Shown: positions 22,483 through 34,680 of the stretch, piece after piece
Position numbering within the stretch: position 1 is the first letter of the stretch
Layout of the letters: the number at the start of each line of letters is the position of its first letter
From: Codonopsis lanceolata
Taxonomy: Eukaryota; Streptophyta; Magnoliopsida; Asterales; Campanulaceae
Reading direction: 5' to 3'
Length of the DNA: 64,000 bases
NCBI GenBank assembly: GCA_013146195.2
Contig: CM028377.1
Span: 20,176,796-20,240,795 of the forward strand
Position numbers and translations under genes: made by a program
Notes under the pieces: model-generated
What the model was told of the DNA's origin: nothing
Database searches by the model: none
The model's input: the letters and a program-made list of their open reading frames with translations, nothing else

Positions 22483-23446
22483 TAATATTTTGTGTAAATT
22501 TATTAATTTTATTTAAAGTAGGAAGAAAAACAATATATTGATTTGTCATTTTAAGTGGTGCGACGTTTAATACTTTTTGGTGGTGACGTTTAGCATCTTC
22601 TAGTCCACCTACAACATGCTTCAAAGTGTCGTATGTAAGTAGAAATGTGCAATTCTTAAAGCGTAACGTAAATAAAATATGTGAATCAGTGTTGTATATG
22701 TAGCATTGCTCTATTTATACATAAATATTCATAATTTCCTCTCATTAATTGCCTATATTAAGATTTAAGACATAATAATTGACAAAGATGAATTTAGAAT
22801 TCCCCGTTCCAAATTAAGTGTCATCTGCTAATTTTACACACGTTTTAACACAATGATTTATTAATTCTATGTATATAATTTTCTTTTAATGATCTTAAAG
22901 AGTACTCCTTATTGATGTCAAATCAATAGGATCATCTCTTTTATTTCGTCTTAAGATTGTTAAATGAATTATAGATAATCTTCTTAAAGAATCTTTCTAA
23001 AAATAGAACATGAGACACTGATTTGGTAACTGAGAGAGTATATGATTTGTGGTTTGAACAAGCTGCAAAAGGACGTGATTGTACATAGTAACACGACTAG
23101 TCTGGTTCTGTGACAAAGCAATGACTTGAATTTTAAAACCAACATCACAACTCGGCATATTTCAAGTCTACCAGGAACCTGAGAATTGACCTTTTAGAGC
23201 CTTTAATGGCCAACGTTCCAATCACAAGTTGCACAGTTTGTCGTCGAAATGATTTTATTATTGTCGGAAGTGGCCAAAGTATATAGCAAGTTGTAGTTAT
23301 TCGTATTTTATAATTTGATGAGAATGTTGCCAAGCGAAAGCTAGGGCCTCCAACAATGTTATATACTACGTACAAATCCTTCGTGAAAAGCATCTCTTTA
23401 GTGGAAACTTCGAAACTGTATTTTCCTTTAGCAGAGAGTGGGGGTT
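22483..23446 (+). promoter_or_regulatory. Upstream region of the DUF247 gene
   Basis: About 960 bp with no transposon ends recognised. A possible TATA box, TATATACT, lies at about 23360, some 85 bp before the ATG. This is the only candidate and is weak. Confidence 0.3.
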
Positions 23447-24517
23447 ATGGAGCACCAAGTAATTGAGATTCACGCGGCTGAGGAAGATGAAAGCTCGAAT
23501 CCATCCTACAAAACTCATGAAAGCACGTCATCACACTCTAGTGTGGCAAGTCCAGACCCGGCAAAACCAGCATTGAGAAGCAAGAATGCCCATTTAATTA
23601 TTGATGCAGGATTAATTCAGGAGGTGGATAGAGTCATAAAAGCCGAGGGCGAAGGCCAGCAGCAAGACCAAGCTTCCATCAAAACAGAACCTGCAAAAGC
23701 CGAGGAAGGCCAGCAGCAACACCAAGCTTACATCAGCCCAGAAGCTGCAAGACCCGAGGAAGGCGAGCAGCAAGGCCAAGCTTACATCAGACCAGATGCT
23801 GGGAAAGCAAAAGAAACCCCACAGCAGAGCATAGCTTCCCTCATAGCAGAAATTGCAGAATCCAAGCAGAAGCAGAAGCAGAAGCAGAAGCAAGAAGAAC
23901 TCATACCAAAAGTTTCAATGGAGAACTTTGTAAACGAAATGGTAGGTCGCCTTGAGGAAATGCCTATATCACTAATAGAAGGTAACTCTTCATCTATATG
24001 CATTTTCAAGTTTCCCAACAGCCTTTTAGGTATTAGTGACAAGTCGCAAGTACCTGAAATTGTCTCAATTGGTCCTTATCATCGTGGAGAGGAACACTTA
24101 ATCAACTTTGAAAAGCACAAGTGGTCATTTTTGGAAAAAGTCCTTGATCGAGGAAGAGATTCAAAAAAAGAAGTTTTACATCGCTATCTAGAAAAAATGA
24201 GGGACATAGAAGCACGCACAAAAGAGTGTTATGCAGATGTGGTTGTCATGTCTAGTCCTGACTTTGTCGAAATGATGCTCCTAGATGGTCTTTTTGTAAT
24301 TGAACTGTTCTGTCATCTTGCGCGTAGTGAAGATGTTATCTCTGATCATGACCTCGTCTTCTCAAGCCCGGGTAGTTCTGGAGATGATATCAACTATTAT
24401 GACCTCCTCTTCACAAGCCCCGGTAACAAAGGCGACAATAATGACTTCAACTTCTCAAGCCCGTGGCTAATCCCAATTCTCTTTAGGGACCTCCTAAAGT
24501 TGGAGAACCAACTTCCC
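23447..24517 (+). pseudogene. DUF247/UPF0481 gene, 5' half, cut by copia-A
   Basis: N-terminal part of a plant DUF247 (UPF0481) protein, a family of mostly unknown function that usually ends in one C-terminal membrane anchor. The start is the ATG at 23447 (MEHQVIEIHAAEEDESS); an earlier GTG at 23438 is not a plausible plant start. Residues about 65-120 form three 18-residue Gln/Glu-rich repeats (EEGQQQHQAYISPEAAR type), followed by a KQKQKQKQ tract. The DUF247 domain begins near VSMENFVNEM and shows ICIFKFPNSLL, VSIGPYHRGEEHL, HKWSFLEKVL, DFVEMMLLDGLFVIELF and LLKLENQLP. The frame is intact to 24517, where the copia-A LTR starts. The remainder is at 38215-39023 in a compatible frame. Confidence 0.92.
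24513..24517. other. Target-site duplication of copia-A (left)
   Basis: TTCCC here is repeated as TTCCC at 38215-38219 beyond the other LTR, proving a single insertion of copia-A into the DUF247 coding sequence. Confidence 0.95.
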
Positions 24518-25647
24518 TGTTGGGTGATTGCACCAATACACGAAGATAGTCAGGAGTTGTTCCAATACAAGAAACGAAATAACCAGAATAATAATAACAG
24601 ACCCAGATTAAAACATAACGGATAACATTACAACCTGGGATGGGAGTAACATTTTAATCACTGGGGTCAATAAACAGTAAATACTATATTAATATTCTGG
24701 TTCGCAGTCCAGTATTTGACCGAGTTGTTTATGGACTAAACAGTGGCAAAATACACTGTGAAGATCAATCCAAAGAAAAAGACGTAACGATCGACACGAG
24801 CTAACACTAACGGTTATAACACCAAGTATAAAACTATCGATTAAAGAGCAAGCTCAAACAAGAGACCACAAATGAGAGCTTGTCGAAAACTCGCCGTGTC
24901 TGAAACACGACTCGCGTCATCGGTCCGAGACCTCGGCTTAGCTTCTCATTAGGCTCGGATACCCTCTCACGGCCAATATCCACCAACGAATCCAAGCGGG
25001 GAACCAACCCACGATGCCAAGGTCAAAGCCACGGAATCCGGCTAGACCCACCGGCAACCTTAAACAGAGGAGGAGCAGAGAGAAGGAGAAGAAACCAAGG
25101 TTCACATAACGAAACCTCCGAGAAGAGCCCAACACAAGAACCCAAACCCATTGGTACACACACGACGGCAATAGAGTTCACAAAGGACTCTACACCACCG
25201 TCACTCACCTCGCTCACAGCTCACGGAGAAACTTCGAAGAAGGAGGATGAAGACCACCGATGAAAATCGGATCTGGCCGAGAGGCGTATCGCTATATCGG
25301 CTCACTCTCTCATGCTTTCTCTCTCAATATCTCTCACTCACTGGATATCTCTGCCAGTTTTTCTGCTCACTGACTCTCTCTATCTCTCGTAAATCCGCTC
25401 ACTACAAAAAATGACGAGGCTGCAATATGAAAAGGGGCGGCAGAAGGCTAATCACCAGAACAGGGGCCAAAAGGCGGTTACTAAGGATAGGGACAGCTGG
25501 ACCACAAACAAACATATTCCAAAATAGCCCTTCCGCTAAAGCGGCAATGGATGGGCGGGCTGCCAACGAAGTGGGCTTGGCTAGATTGGGCTTAGGGAGA
25601 GTTTAAAAGGGGCTGCCACTGAATCATTTGGGCCTCCTAACCCAACA
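24518..25647 (-). repeat. 3' LTR of copia-A
   Basis: 1130 bp, terminal inverted repeat TGTTGGGT/ACCCAACA. It matches the other LTR across its length. Differences include many single-base indels (around 24780-24960 versus 37350-37530). Short open frames inside it are not genes. Confidence 0.95.
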
Positions 25648-25660
25648 TTCTCCACCTTGG
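25648..25660 (-). other. Polypurine tract of copia-A
   Basis: Minus-strand CCAAGGTGGAGAA lies directly upstream of the 3' LTR, the expected plus-strand DNA priming site. Confidence 0.75.
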
Positions 25661-25917
25661 ATCAAGTGTCGGCTCCCACCAATGAACTTGAGGATATTTT
25701 AAACAGAAAAGGTGTCATCATTGCCTTAGCCCTGCACTTGATCCAACACGAAGGAGGACCAAAGTAGGGAAAACAAAATTTTAAGCAACCACAAAGAAGC
25801 AGAAAATTTTAAAGAAACGAAGCTAATTCACAAATAGAAAAAGCTAAGTCACCATGATTGCTCACACAGAACAAGCATGGATTTTCGGGGAGAAAAATCA
25901 CGGAAAACGGGTCAACC

Positions 25918-26379
25918 TCAATTACCGGGATCACCGGTGTCAAACATCAAAAATTTTAGACAATTCAAAAAATTTGAAACAGGAAGGCACTTGGTATTCA
26001 TATCAGCAGGATTCAAACTAGTGTCAATCTTATCCAAATAAATGATGCACTTAGCAACAACATCACGAATAAAATGAAAACGCACATCAATGTGTTTTGT
26101 TCTATCGTGAAAAACAGGATTTTTGCAAAGTTGTATGCCACTTTGACTATCGGAAAATACTACCACCTTGTCTTTTAAAAAACCGATTTCAGAAATCAAA
26201 CCTTTTAACCAAAGGGCTTCCTTGATACACTCGGTTATGGCTATGTATTCAGCCTCGGTTGTGGCCACAACGGATTGCGATTGGGACTTCCGCCTAACGC
26301 AAGAACATGCAAAGTGTGAACACATAAGACGTGGTTGATTTTTTATGGTCTCTATCATTGGCATAGTTTGAATCAACAT
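25918..26379 (-). pseudogene. copia-A RNase H domain
   Basis: Ty1/copia RNase H. Motifs: QSVVATTEAEYIAITE with the catalytic Glu context, then VVFSDSQSGIQLCKNPVFHD with the catalytic Asp, and RTKHIDVRFHFIRD. The C-terminus ends TGDPGN before the polypurine tract. It is joined to the RT by a frameshift near 26300-26380, where the two frames overlap. Confidence 0.88.
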
Positions 26380-27280
26380 ATCCTACCAACCTAACACCGT
26401 TTTCAAATTTAAAAAACCTCAATCCATAGTTCATTGAATGTTTTAGGTATCGCAACAACCACTTAACGGCATGCCAATGGGGCAAGCCCGGGTTCGACAT
26501 GTAACGACTAAGACAACTAATGTCATAAGCAATGTCGGGGCGAGTACTAACCATCAAATACATTATTGAACCTATGGCATTGGAGTATGGGATTCTACTT
26601 ATTTGATTCATTTCGAATTGATTTTTCGGACACTGCTCTTTACTAAGCACAAAATGCGAGGCAAGGGGAACATCAACAGAATCAGCATTAATCATCGAGA
26701 ATTTACTCAAAATCTTTTCAACATATGAAATTTGGTTCAAGTAAACAAATGACAATTTCCGGTCTCTAACTATGTTCATGCCAAGTATCTTACTAGCATC
26801 GCCTAAATACTTCATGTCAAACTTAGCACTCAAGCAATTCTTAACATATTCAATCGATTTAGAGCATGGGCTAATAAGAAGCATATCATCCACATATATG
26901 AGCAAGAAAACAGGCACACTCCTATCATTTTTGAAATAAAGACAATGATCATAAGCACTCCGCGTAAATTTCAAATCTAGCATGCATTGATCAAATTTAA
27001 TATTCCACATGCGAGGAGATTGTTTTAAGCCATATAAGGATTTCTTTAACAAGCACACATAGTCAGGACGCTGATTATCTACATATCCCTCGGGTTGCCT
27101 CATATAGATTTTTTCAACCAAATCACCATGCAAAAAGGCAGTTTTAACATCCATTTGTTTCAATTCCCAATCAAATTGAGCTACCAAAGCAAGCATAATC
27201 CTAACGGTCGTGAACTTAACAACGGGAGCAAAAATTTCAGTGTAATCTATTCCTTCCTTTTGAGTAAATCCCTTAGCCAC
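26294..27280 (-). pseudogene. copia-A reverse transcriptase
   Basis: Ty1/copia reverse transcriptase. Visible in order: VAKGFTQKEGIDY-type start, [41 protein letters not shown] and the active-site loop LLIYVDDML (about 26880). It is followed by the connection region ISRIPYSNAIGSIMYLM and STRPDIAYDISCLSRYM. The upstream ~240 bp (27281-27521) carries stops and a shift, so the RT is severed from integrase. Catalytic Asp pair intact. Confidence 0.9.
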
Positions 27281-27521
27281 TAATCTAGCTTTAAACCTAA
27301 TTGAATCGATTCACCCTTGATTTTATAAAGCCACTTACAAGAAACTTCTGAGCACGCTTCTTAAGCTTAGGCACTAAAATCCAAGGTTGATTAATGTGTA
27401 ACGAATTCATTTCTTCATTCATGGCATTAATCCAATCATTACAATTTTCGATTTTAAAGCTTGATTATAAGTCTTTGGCTCGAATTATCAATAGATTCAA
27501 ACACACCGAAAACAAATGAAG

Positions 27522-28676
27522 TCATATGAAAATCATCAAACGGGAAGGTCGCTTAGAAATCTGTCTAGGTCTATCACGCACAAGTTGATAGTCATGCAAA
27601 TAATCCAATTCAGGAATTTCGTTTTGTCCATTTTCATTATCTTCATTTTGCTCATCAAGTTCATTTTCAGGAATATCATGCTCAATATCAGAATTCACAT
27701 TTTCAGGAAATTCATGCAAATTATCCGCATTCGCATTTTCAGAATTTCCACTAATTTCAGAATTCAAATTTTCGGATTGGTCACTAGCATCACTCGATCC
27801 TATGGGATGTTCCACCATAATGGGAGCCGGGGGAGGGATAGGTTCAGTGAGAACAGTCAAGTAGGGAAATTCATTCTCATTAAATACCACATCCCTACTA
27901 ATAATCACTTTGAAACCTGGTTCCTCACGCAACCACAACCTATAACCTTTAACGCCCTCCGGGTAACCGAAGAACACGCATCTCACCGATCTAGGTTCAA
28001 GTTTATCTAGCTTTCTATGGGCATAGGCCGCACAACCAAAAACACGCAAGTTTGAGAAATCTACCTCCCTACCAGAAAACACCACCTCAGGACAACGACC
28101 ATGTAAGGGAACGGGCGGGGACCTATTTATGAGGTAAGCGGCAGTCAAAACTGCCTCTCCCCAAAACTTTTTGGGGAGACCCGACGACGCTAGCATACTC
28201 CTCACACGCTCAAGAAGGGTTCGATTCATTCTCTCCGCGACACCGTTTTGTTGGGGGTTGTAAAGCACGGTCTTGTGCCTCTCAATCCCGTTTTGCACAC
28301 AAAAACTATCCATGTCATGATTGCAGAATTCTAACCCGTTGTCGGTCCTAAGTGTCTTAATTTTTAAACCTGTTTGGTTCTCAATTAAAGTTTTCCAATT
28401 CTTGAATTTCTCAAACACATCTGATTTGTTTTGCATCAAAAATAATCACACTTTTCGGGAAAATTCATCAATGATCGACAAAAAATAACGATTACCACCG
28501 TGCGTTGGAACGCTCGCGGGACCCCACACATCAGCATGTATGTACTCTAAGGCGCGTTTTGAAGAAAACCTTTTAGGGTTAGGGGGAGGGGGAAAACTCA
28601 CTCGCTTTTGTTTGCTCATCATACACGTTTCACAAAAGGGCAATTCTGAAATCTTATCCTTCCCAAACACTCCCAC
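27522..28676 (-). pseudogene. copia-A integrase
   Basis: Ty1/copia integrase catalytic core. The N-terminal zinc-binding cysteines (FCETCMMSKQKR, about 28590-28630) lead to HADVWGPASVPTHGG (first catalytic Asp). A TGA at about 28446 replaces a Trp codon after FSRKV in the same frame. Then come LRTDNGLEF (second Asp) and PQQNGVAERMNRTLLERV (Glu), and the C-terminal VFGCAAYAHRKLDK and SRDVVFNE segments. The frame is lost at 27522 by a small indel. The His pair of the zinc domain lies on the far side of the CACTA insertion (about 35460-35500). Confidence 0.9.
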
Positions 28677-29437
28677 TACAAGAAAAAGGGCCTATGGCGA
28701 CACTAAACAAGTGTCGGAAACAAATGAAAAAGTGTCGGAAATTAAGTTACCGACACTTGTTTGACACTTGCACTAAGTGTCGCCATAGCCTTAGTTGCAA
28801 ATTTACGACACTTAATTAAGTGTCAGTTAATTCCGACACAACGAAGAACTGTCGAAAATTAAGTTCCTGACACTTCATGCGACATTTTGTTTACGTCACA
28901 GCAACGCAACATAAAACTGTAAATTGTTGTAAGTTTACAACACTTAGATAAGTGTCGGTAACTTCCAACACATTAGAAAAGTGTCAGAAATTAAATTCTT
29001 GACACTTTTACCAATACTTGGAAATGTCGGGTTACAGTAGGATATTTACTAAATTAACATTTCATTTTCCAACTCTTATTTGTAAGTGTCGATCATTTCC
29101 GATATCTATTATTCATTGCTAATCTAGCAATGAATTATTTTAATTTAATTGTTAAATATCAAAAACTTTTACATTTCATCTTATATAGAAGGGTCGTTAA
29201 GTTTGAAGCATATCTATAGAGTACAATATGATTCAATACAACCATCACATCATACAAAAATTGAGCTACTATTTGTTAAAGACTGATTTATAAAAGAAAA
29301 ATGATGTTACAACTATCAATACTTTCTCACAATCTACCCATAAACATAACTATGAAAAAACTGAGTATAACAATTAGTAGCTGAACTTTACTGGTCCCCA
29401 TTAGTGAGATCAAAATGAAGAAAGATAAAAACATTAC

Positions 29438-29671
29438 AGCTTCAACTCTACTGTTCAAATGAGCCTTGCTAAATCCCCAGTCTACAATGATGTTGTAACT
29501 ACCACAATCGCCATCAGCATGAGAACAATAGCTAATCAACTCAACCAACTTCCCATCAGTTTTAGATTGAATCAAACAGAGTACATAGTTGTCTCCAAGA
29601 TAATCCCATACACGTGAGAGTAACGGTATTGTGTTTCCTTCCAGTGTTGTATGTCATGTCCTTCTTTATAC
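29438..29671 (-). pseudogene. Captured BRIZ exon: ZnF-UBP end and following region
   Basis: Minus-strand exon of a BRAP2 RING ZnF-UBP domain protein (BRIZ1/2 family, E3 ligase subunits). After an acceptor (TTTGGTGTAG at 29672-29681) it reads YKEGHDIQHWKETQYRYS, the end of a ZnF-UBP domain. A small deletion and frame change then give RVWDYLGDNYV, LIQSKTDGKLVELISYCSHA, DGDCGS and AHLNSRVEA, matching the family region after the zinc finger. It ends at a GT donor (29436-29437). The deletion removes about six residues normally between YS and RVWDY. Identification is from recalled family sequence; a protein search would settle it. Confidence 0.82.
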
Positions 29672-29777
29672 CTACACCAAATTAACCTTAAATATTAAGG
29701 AATACAATGATGGCTGCAATTATATACAACTGTATTGCCTGCTGAAAGAAATAACATATCCTAACCGAACACCTTAC

Positions 29778-29884
29778 CTCCCACAACAAACAAAGACACA
29801 AATAACACAAATCCAAACATTCTATGAAGTTTGACAAATAAAAAAATTGGGCTTTTCGGGCTGTTGTTGAGAGTATCAACATAT
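29778..29884 (-). pseudogene. Captured BRIZ exon: RING end and ZnF-UBP start
   Basis: Minus-strand exon between an acceptor TTTTTTAG (29885-29892) and a donor GTAAGG (29772-29777). In frame it shows YSQQQPEKPNFFICQTS, then NVWICVICVFVCCG, aligning with the BRIZ region that spans the end of the RING and the start of the ZnF-UBP domain. Stops replace an expected Arg before YSQQQ and an expected Glu before NVW. Gly residues of the zinc finger are changed. The split Arg codon at its donor matches the phase of the exon at 29438-29671. Confidence 0.8.
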
Positions 29885-31517
29885 CTAAAAAATATGAAAG
29901 CTAAGTCAAAAAGCAATCACCATTGGTGATTGGAAGAGATGCTTATATTGTAAGGAATTTTAGATCTAAACTTCACATGGTGGGCTATAAACTTATTTTG
30001 TATCTAACTACCATAAATGCTAATAACATTAGTTCTAAAATTTTCGATAGGTATAAGCTCAAATCACAAGTTCCATTGACAATGTAACTATGTAATTTTA
30101 CAATCTAGAAGCAGGTTTATCAATTCAATGTCCCATGACGAAAGGTCTACAAATGAAATTGAGGTAACAAGAATTAGTAGCATATCATCAAATAACTGAT
30201 AGGAAAAAGTAGGAGCTAGGGAATACTTACTGGACAAGAAGAATCAATCCATTTAGATATATATGAGAAATGGAAAGAATGACTTTAGATAGTTGTGAGA
30301 ATCCCGCTGGTATCCTGATCCAATCTCTCTAGAAAATGTAGAAACAAATAAACATTGAATACAAATAGCACGAAAACGCCTTAGTTAGTAACTCAAAATT
30401 GTAAGTAGCTTTTTCTAAATAACAAGCAAATTCGTAGACTCTAATGTCAAGGGTAAAACAAGGTCATTCTGACTGCATCAAGAAATAATTTTGCGACTGT
30501 CATAATCTCTTTATTCAATCCAGAAGCTCTCTAGGATCCATATACAAGGTACTCATTAGAATAAGTGCAATTGAGATCTTCTGTATGATATACATACCTA
30601 ACTATTTCAACCCCATAAGCCAATAGCTATTTTTCAAAAAATAAAATAAAAACAACAATCTTGTTCCAGGTTCAAACCCGCATGCATTTCCAAAAGTATC
30701 ATTTAACAGACCCCAACTGCATTTTAAAATAAAACTTTTACAAATTAGCTGAAAATATCATTGATTATTGAAGTCAAGCCACTAAAGGATAAGTCAGAAT
30801 GATCGACAAATCAATAGTAGGAACTGTAACATGTGTTAAAGGGACTAATAGAGAGAAACACTATTTGACTTGCACCAATTGCCAAGTAGACTTAATTCAA
30901 TGCATGTCCATTTTACTTGGAAAGTGAAACATGGTACTCAAATGAAGATTCTGTCCAAATCCTTTACACCAATAATGCCAAGGTGTTCACGTTTGAACAT
31001 CTGGGTAGAATTAATTTTTGCTGAAACTTTGAGGGTGCAATTTCTTGTTTTTGCTCAAAGTTTCATTGATCTCAAGGTGTAACTTTTATTCATGTTGATA
31101 TTTTATTCTAGTCAATGTCAAAGACAAGGCCAGAACAACAACTCCAATCACACATATACGCCAAAACTAATAATAACACATCACAATTTTGCCCACACAT
31201 GGAATGCGTTGTTGATTTACAATTTATAGTATAACTTATCAAAAATGAGGATTGATAGTATCAAGATGATAGAGTGAAAATAGATAGATGAGCAAAGAAA
31301 TCATAAGTAATAACATGTAGCTCCGGTGTTGAAAGCCAGCTGCCTGCATTGGGAGAAAGCCAAGGCATAGATTAATTATCAATTTATATGACATAAGCAA
31401 TTATGTCACAAGCAAATTCTTCATGGGATCATCTATAGTACTAGCTCAGAAAATCACTAGAATCTCAACTAGTCATAGTTTCTTCATCTGCACCAACTGC
31501 AAGAACAGAATCAATCA

Positions 31518-31561
<44 letters not shown>

Positions 31562-34150
31562 TCTCTCTAAGGGGCCAATAGTATTTTTCCGATAGATGAA
31601 TAATCATATCAATATTAAATAAATAAAAAATCAGAGGAGAAGGAAACTAAATAGTTCTACTTCTACATATAAAGATTTTCATGATTATGGATTTTAGAGG
31701 AAACAATATTATGTGAGTGTGTGAGAAACCGAGTATTTTTAACCAATGAACTTAAATTACCTATAGATCGCATTAACACGTTGAGAGATATGGGGCTAGA
31801 TTAGTATCTATCCCCAAGTATTTATTACGGTACACCTTGTACGAGTGCAAACAGAATGGCAACCGCAAACCGTAGTCGACGTTACATGGAACAAGTTCTA
31901 GCCGAGAAATCGAGTGTTAGATATTGCAAATCCAGAATGATGATACCATAATAAGTCACCAGCTCCTATAAAAGCTTAAGTTCTACAAATGAGCCCAAGA
32001 ATACATAACATAACTAGAGCAAATATAACTTTCAGAAAAATTAAAAGGAAAAACATCTTGGCAAGTTTGGCACCTATAACACTTCCCTGGTCATACTCGT
32101 CCAGCCCTCCCAGCTCTGTCTAGCCAATGCCTTGGATTTTGGTTCTACTACCAGATTTTCAATATCTGTGATCTGTTATCAAAAGTCAATTTCCAGTCAA
32201 ATATGCAAAGACAGATAGACATTAGGTGTACAATGTACAAATATGAATGTTACCACTAAATGAAAAAAATAATCAAGCAATTAAAAAAAGCCTAATCAAA
32301 GACAAAACATGTACTCCTATAAGACAATGTTGCATCAGTCGGGACCGTCTCGCAGAACCAATAAATAAACTGTCAAAACCACTTGAAACATAGTAAAAAC
32401 TAGTAATGTCCGAAGTCTTAATGAAAAAAATAATGAAAATAGACCCCCCCCCTTCAAATATGCATTTTAAGTTTTTTTTTTTTAATCTTTTCTCGTGACA
32501 GAACTAGCCGCTTTGTCATAAGACCGAAAAGGGAATAAAGTGATCAGCTAAGTCCATATAAACAAAAGACTTCTTGTTTATGAACTTCCTCGACGAATTG
32601 AAATACTTTTTAATAACACCACAGGCTGCCCAAAAATACCTCAGAGTGTTGCCAAGTAGGCAATAAAGCACCACAAGCTGCCAAAAAATAATGAAATCAT
32701 AGCAAACAGACTTAACCCCAAAATACAATTCATAATTAAAAAAAAAAAAAAGGATGCGATAATTGCCTCAAAAAAAACAATTACACGTCTAATTAGGATT
32801 TTATGAGCAAATGAATTTATTAAACGCTTAATTTGCAGAGGGCTGAAACGATACAGGAAAGGTTGCCTCCCCTTAGTGTTTACGAGAATTTTGTGGATAG
32901 TGAGTTAGTGTTGGAGACGCACATGAACTACTGATAAATCAGCAGCAAAATCACCATGATTACAACTTTGAATAAGGATGCTACAACTACAAGATAGTCA
33001 AAAAAAAAAAACATGAAAAGATCTAATAGAAGAGATTAGGGCACAAATAAAAAGAGATTTTCAATTTGGGGAAATCAATGACTGGTTAGGGCATAGTTAC
33101 ATAAGTGATATTAGGGCATGAATTAAGGAAGGAGATGGAGATTCTTACCAGATGAACTCCCACCGATCACCGATGATGATACCAGATGAACTCCAAGAGA
33201 GAAACTTTTGGCAGAACAAGAAAGAGACGGGAAATTGGGAGTAACTTCTTGGCAAAACATATATATTGAATGATAACACGTAGGGAAATTAAGGAGGGAA
33301 ACGAAAAGTTCGGGGGAAATTTTTTGGTTTTAGATGGTATTTTCTTAATTTACAATTGGAACTAGAATGTGTGAAATAATGTCAACATTCTAAATATTTA
33401 GGACGAATAAATACTTAATGCTCTTAGAATAATCTAATTATTTCAAAATTTGCAATCTACTTATTTATTTTAATAGTTATATGAAAAATTAAGGTACAAC
33501 TAGTTAAGTGAGCTCAAGATATAATTTAGAGCTTTTGACATTTGTGATTCGTGAGTGTATGATCCAAACTCGAACTCATAATTGGCCTCTTTTATGCAAA
33601 TGACCTTTAACTCTAAACGTAAAAGCCGAAGTGAGATCTCACGAGCTAGACTAGACAATAGACAAATTCCTTGTTTTTCAAAAGAGTTTTGTGTGTGTGT
33701 GTATAAACATCTTTAAGAGTTGTAATTTTTTAGTAAAAAATCTTCATTATTTCAGAACAGAAAGGAACAAAGAAAGAAAATTAAAGTAAAAAATAACTAT
33801 GTTGTTAAGATAATTAACTTAATCTTATATTTGTGGTTTTGCCCTTAAGTTCAAGCTAACTAGTGAACAAGCTCAAAGCCTGAGGTTGAATTCAATGAAT
33901 ATTACGAGTCTATCTCAAATACTTCTCTCAAGGTCAAAAATAAAGAACAGTCGAAGCTCGAGCTGCTAGGCTAGGCTAGCTAGTCTCAATTAGGTTTATT
34001 ACACCCCTAGCACATGTTTACAAAAAAAAATTTTGTCAATCAAAGATTGATTTTCATTATTCGTATCAAACCCTAAAGTAGTCGAATTGACCAATTTCAT
34101 GACGAATATAAATGTTTGTATATATGCAATCGTATGGAAGATTATTTTAA
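29885..34150. other. CACTA interior, mostly unassigned
   Basis: AT-rich, intron-like sequence. A plausible minus-strand exon end with donor CTGGTAAG lies at about 33145-33155, preceded by a repeated GAGTTCATCTGGTATC-type stretch. No RING or transposase domain was found. 31513-31568 is (CT)n. Confidence 0.4.
31513..31568. repeat. (CT)n microsatellite
   Basis: About 25 CT units with one CC interruption, inside the CACTA interior. Confidence 0.95.
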
Positions 34151-34179
34151 TACATCCTTTTAGGTATCAAATAAGTATG

Positions 34180-34680
34180 TGTCATATTAATTTAGCCTTT
34201 TTATGCGATGTCTATTAAGGCGTCCAATTAGCCTTTATCATAACACGGCCCCAAGAGTTAGGTATCCTATTAGGCATTATGGTAAAAGGATCCTATACAA
34301 AGACATCTTATTAATCACATCCCTAATAAGTTCCAATAGATTAATGGGATGCCTACTTTAAAGGCATCCTAGTAGGCAGACTGGTAATAGGACCCCAATC
34401 TATCAGGCATTATGGTAATAGGACCCTGTAGAAAAGCATCTTACTAATCATAACCCCAATAGGTCCCTATGGGTTAGAATCCTTTTAACCCTTTTTATGC
34501 GACCACAGTGAAAGGGCATACTATTAGTTTTTATAATATTAAGACACCAAGGGTGAGGCATCTTGATAGATCGTACAATAATAGGACACAATGAGTTAGA
34601 GATCCTAATGGGAATTTTATTGGATGCCTACTTAATAACGTTTTGTGTATGGTGTCCTAAGAATCCTTTTTGTTGTAGTG
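34180..34680. repeat. Diverged direct repeats ending in a CACTA-like terminus
   Basis: Blocks of the type GGCATTATGGTAATAGGACC...CATCTTACTAATCA recur at about 34270 and 34395, with further GGCATCCTA.TAGGC motifs. The segment ends CCTTTTTGTTGTAGTG (34665-34680), resembling an inverted CACTA end (CACTACAACAAAAAGG) with no matching left end nearby. Confidence 0.5.

Noticed and set aside
23438..23446. GTG start for the DUF247 protein
   Set aside because: Plant translation starts at ATG; the first in-frame ATG is at 23447.
30870..31082. Short frame inside the CACTA as a captured gene
   Set aside because: No family resemblance and no splice-consistent context.
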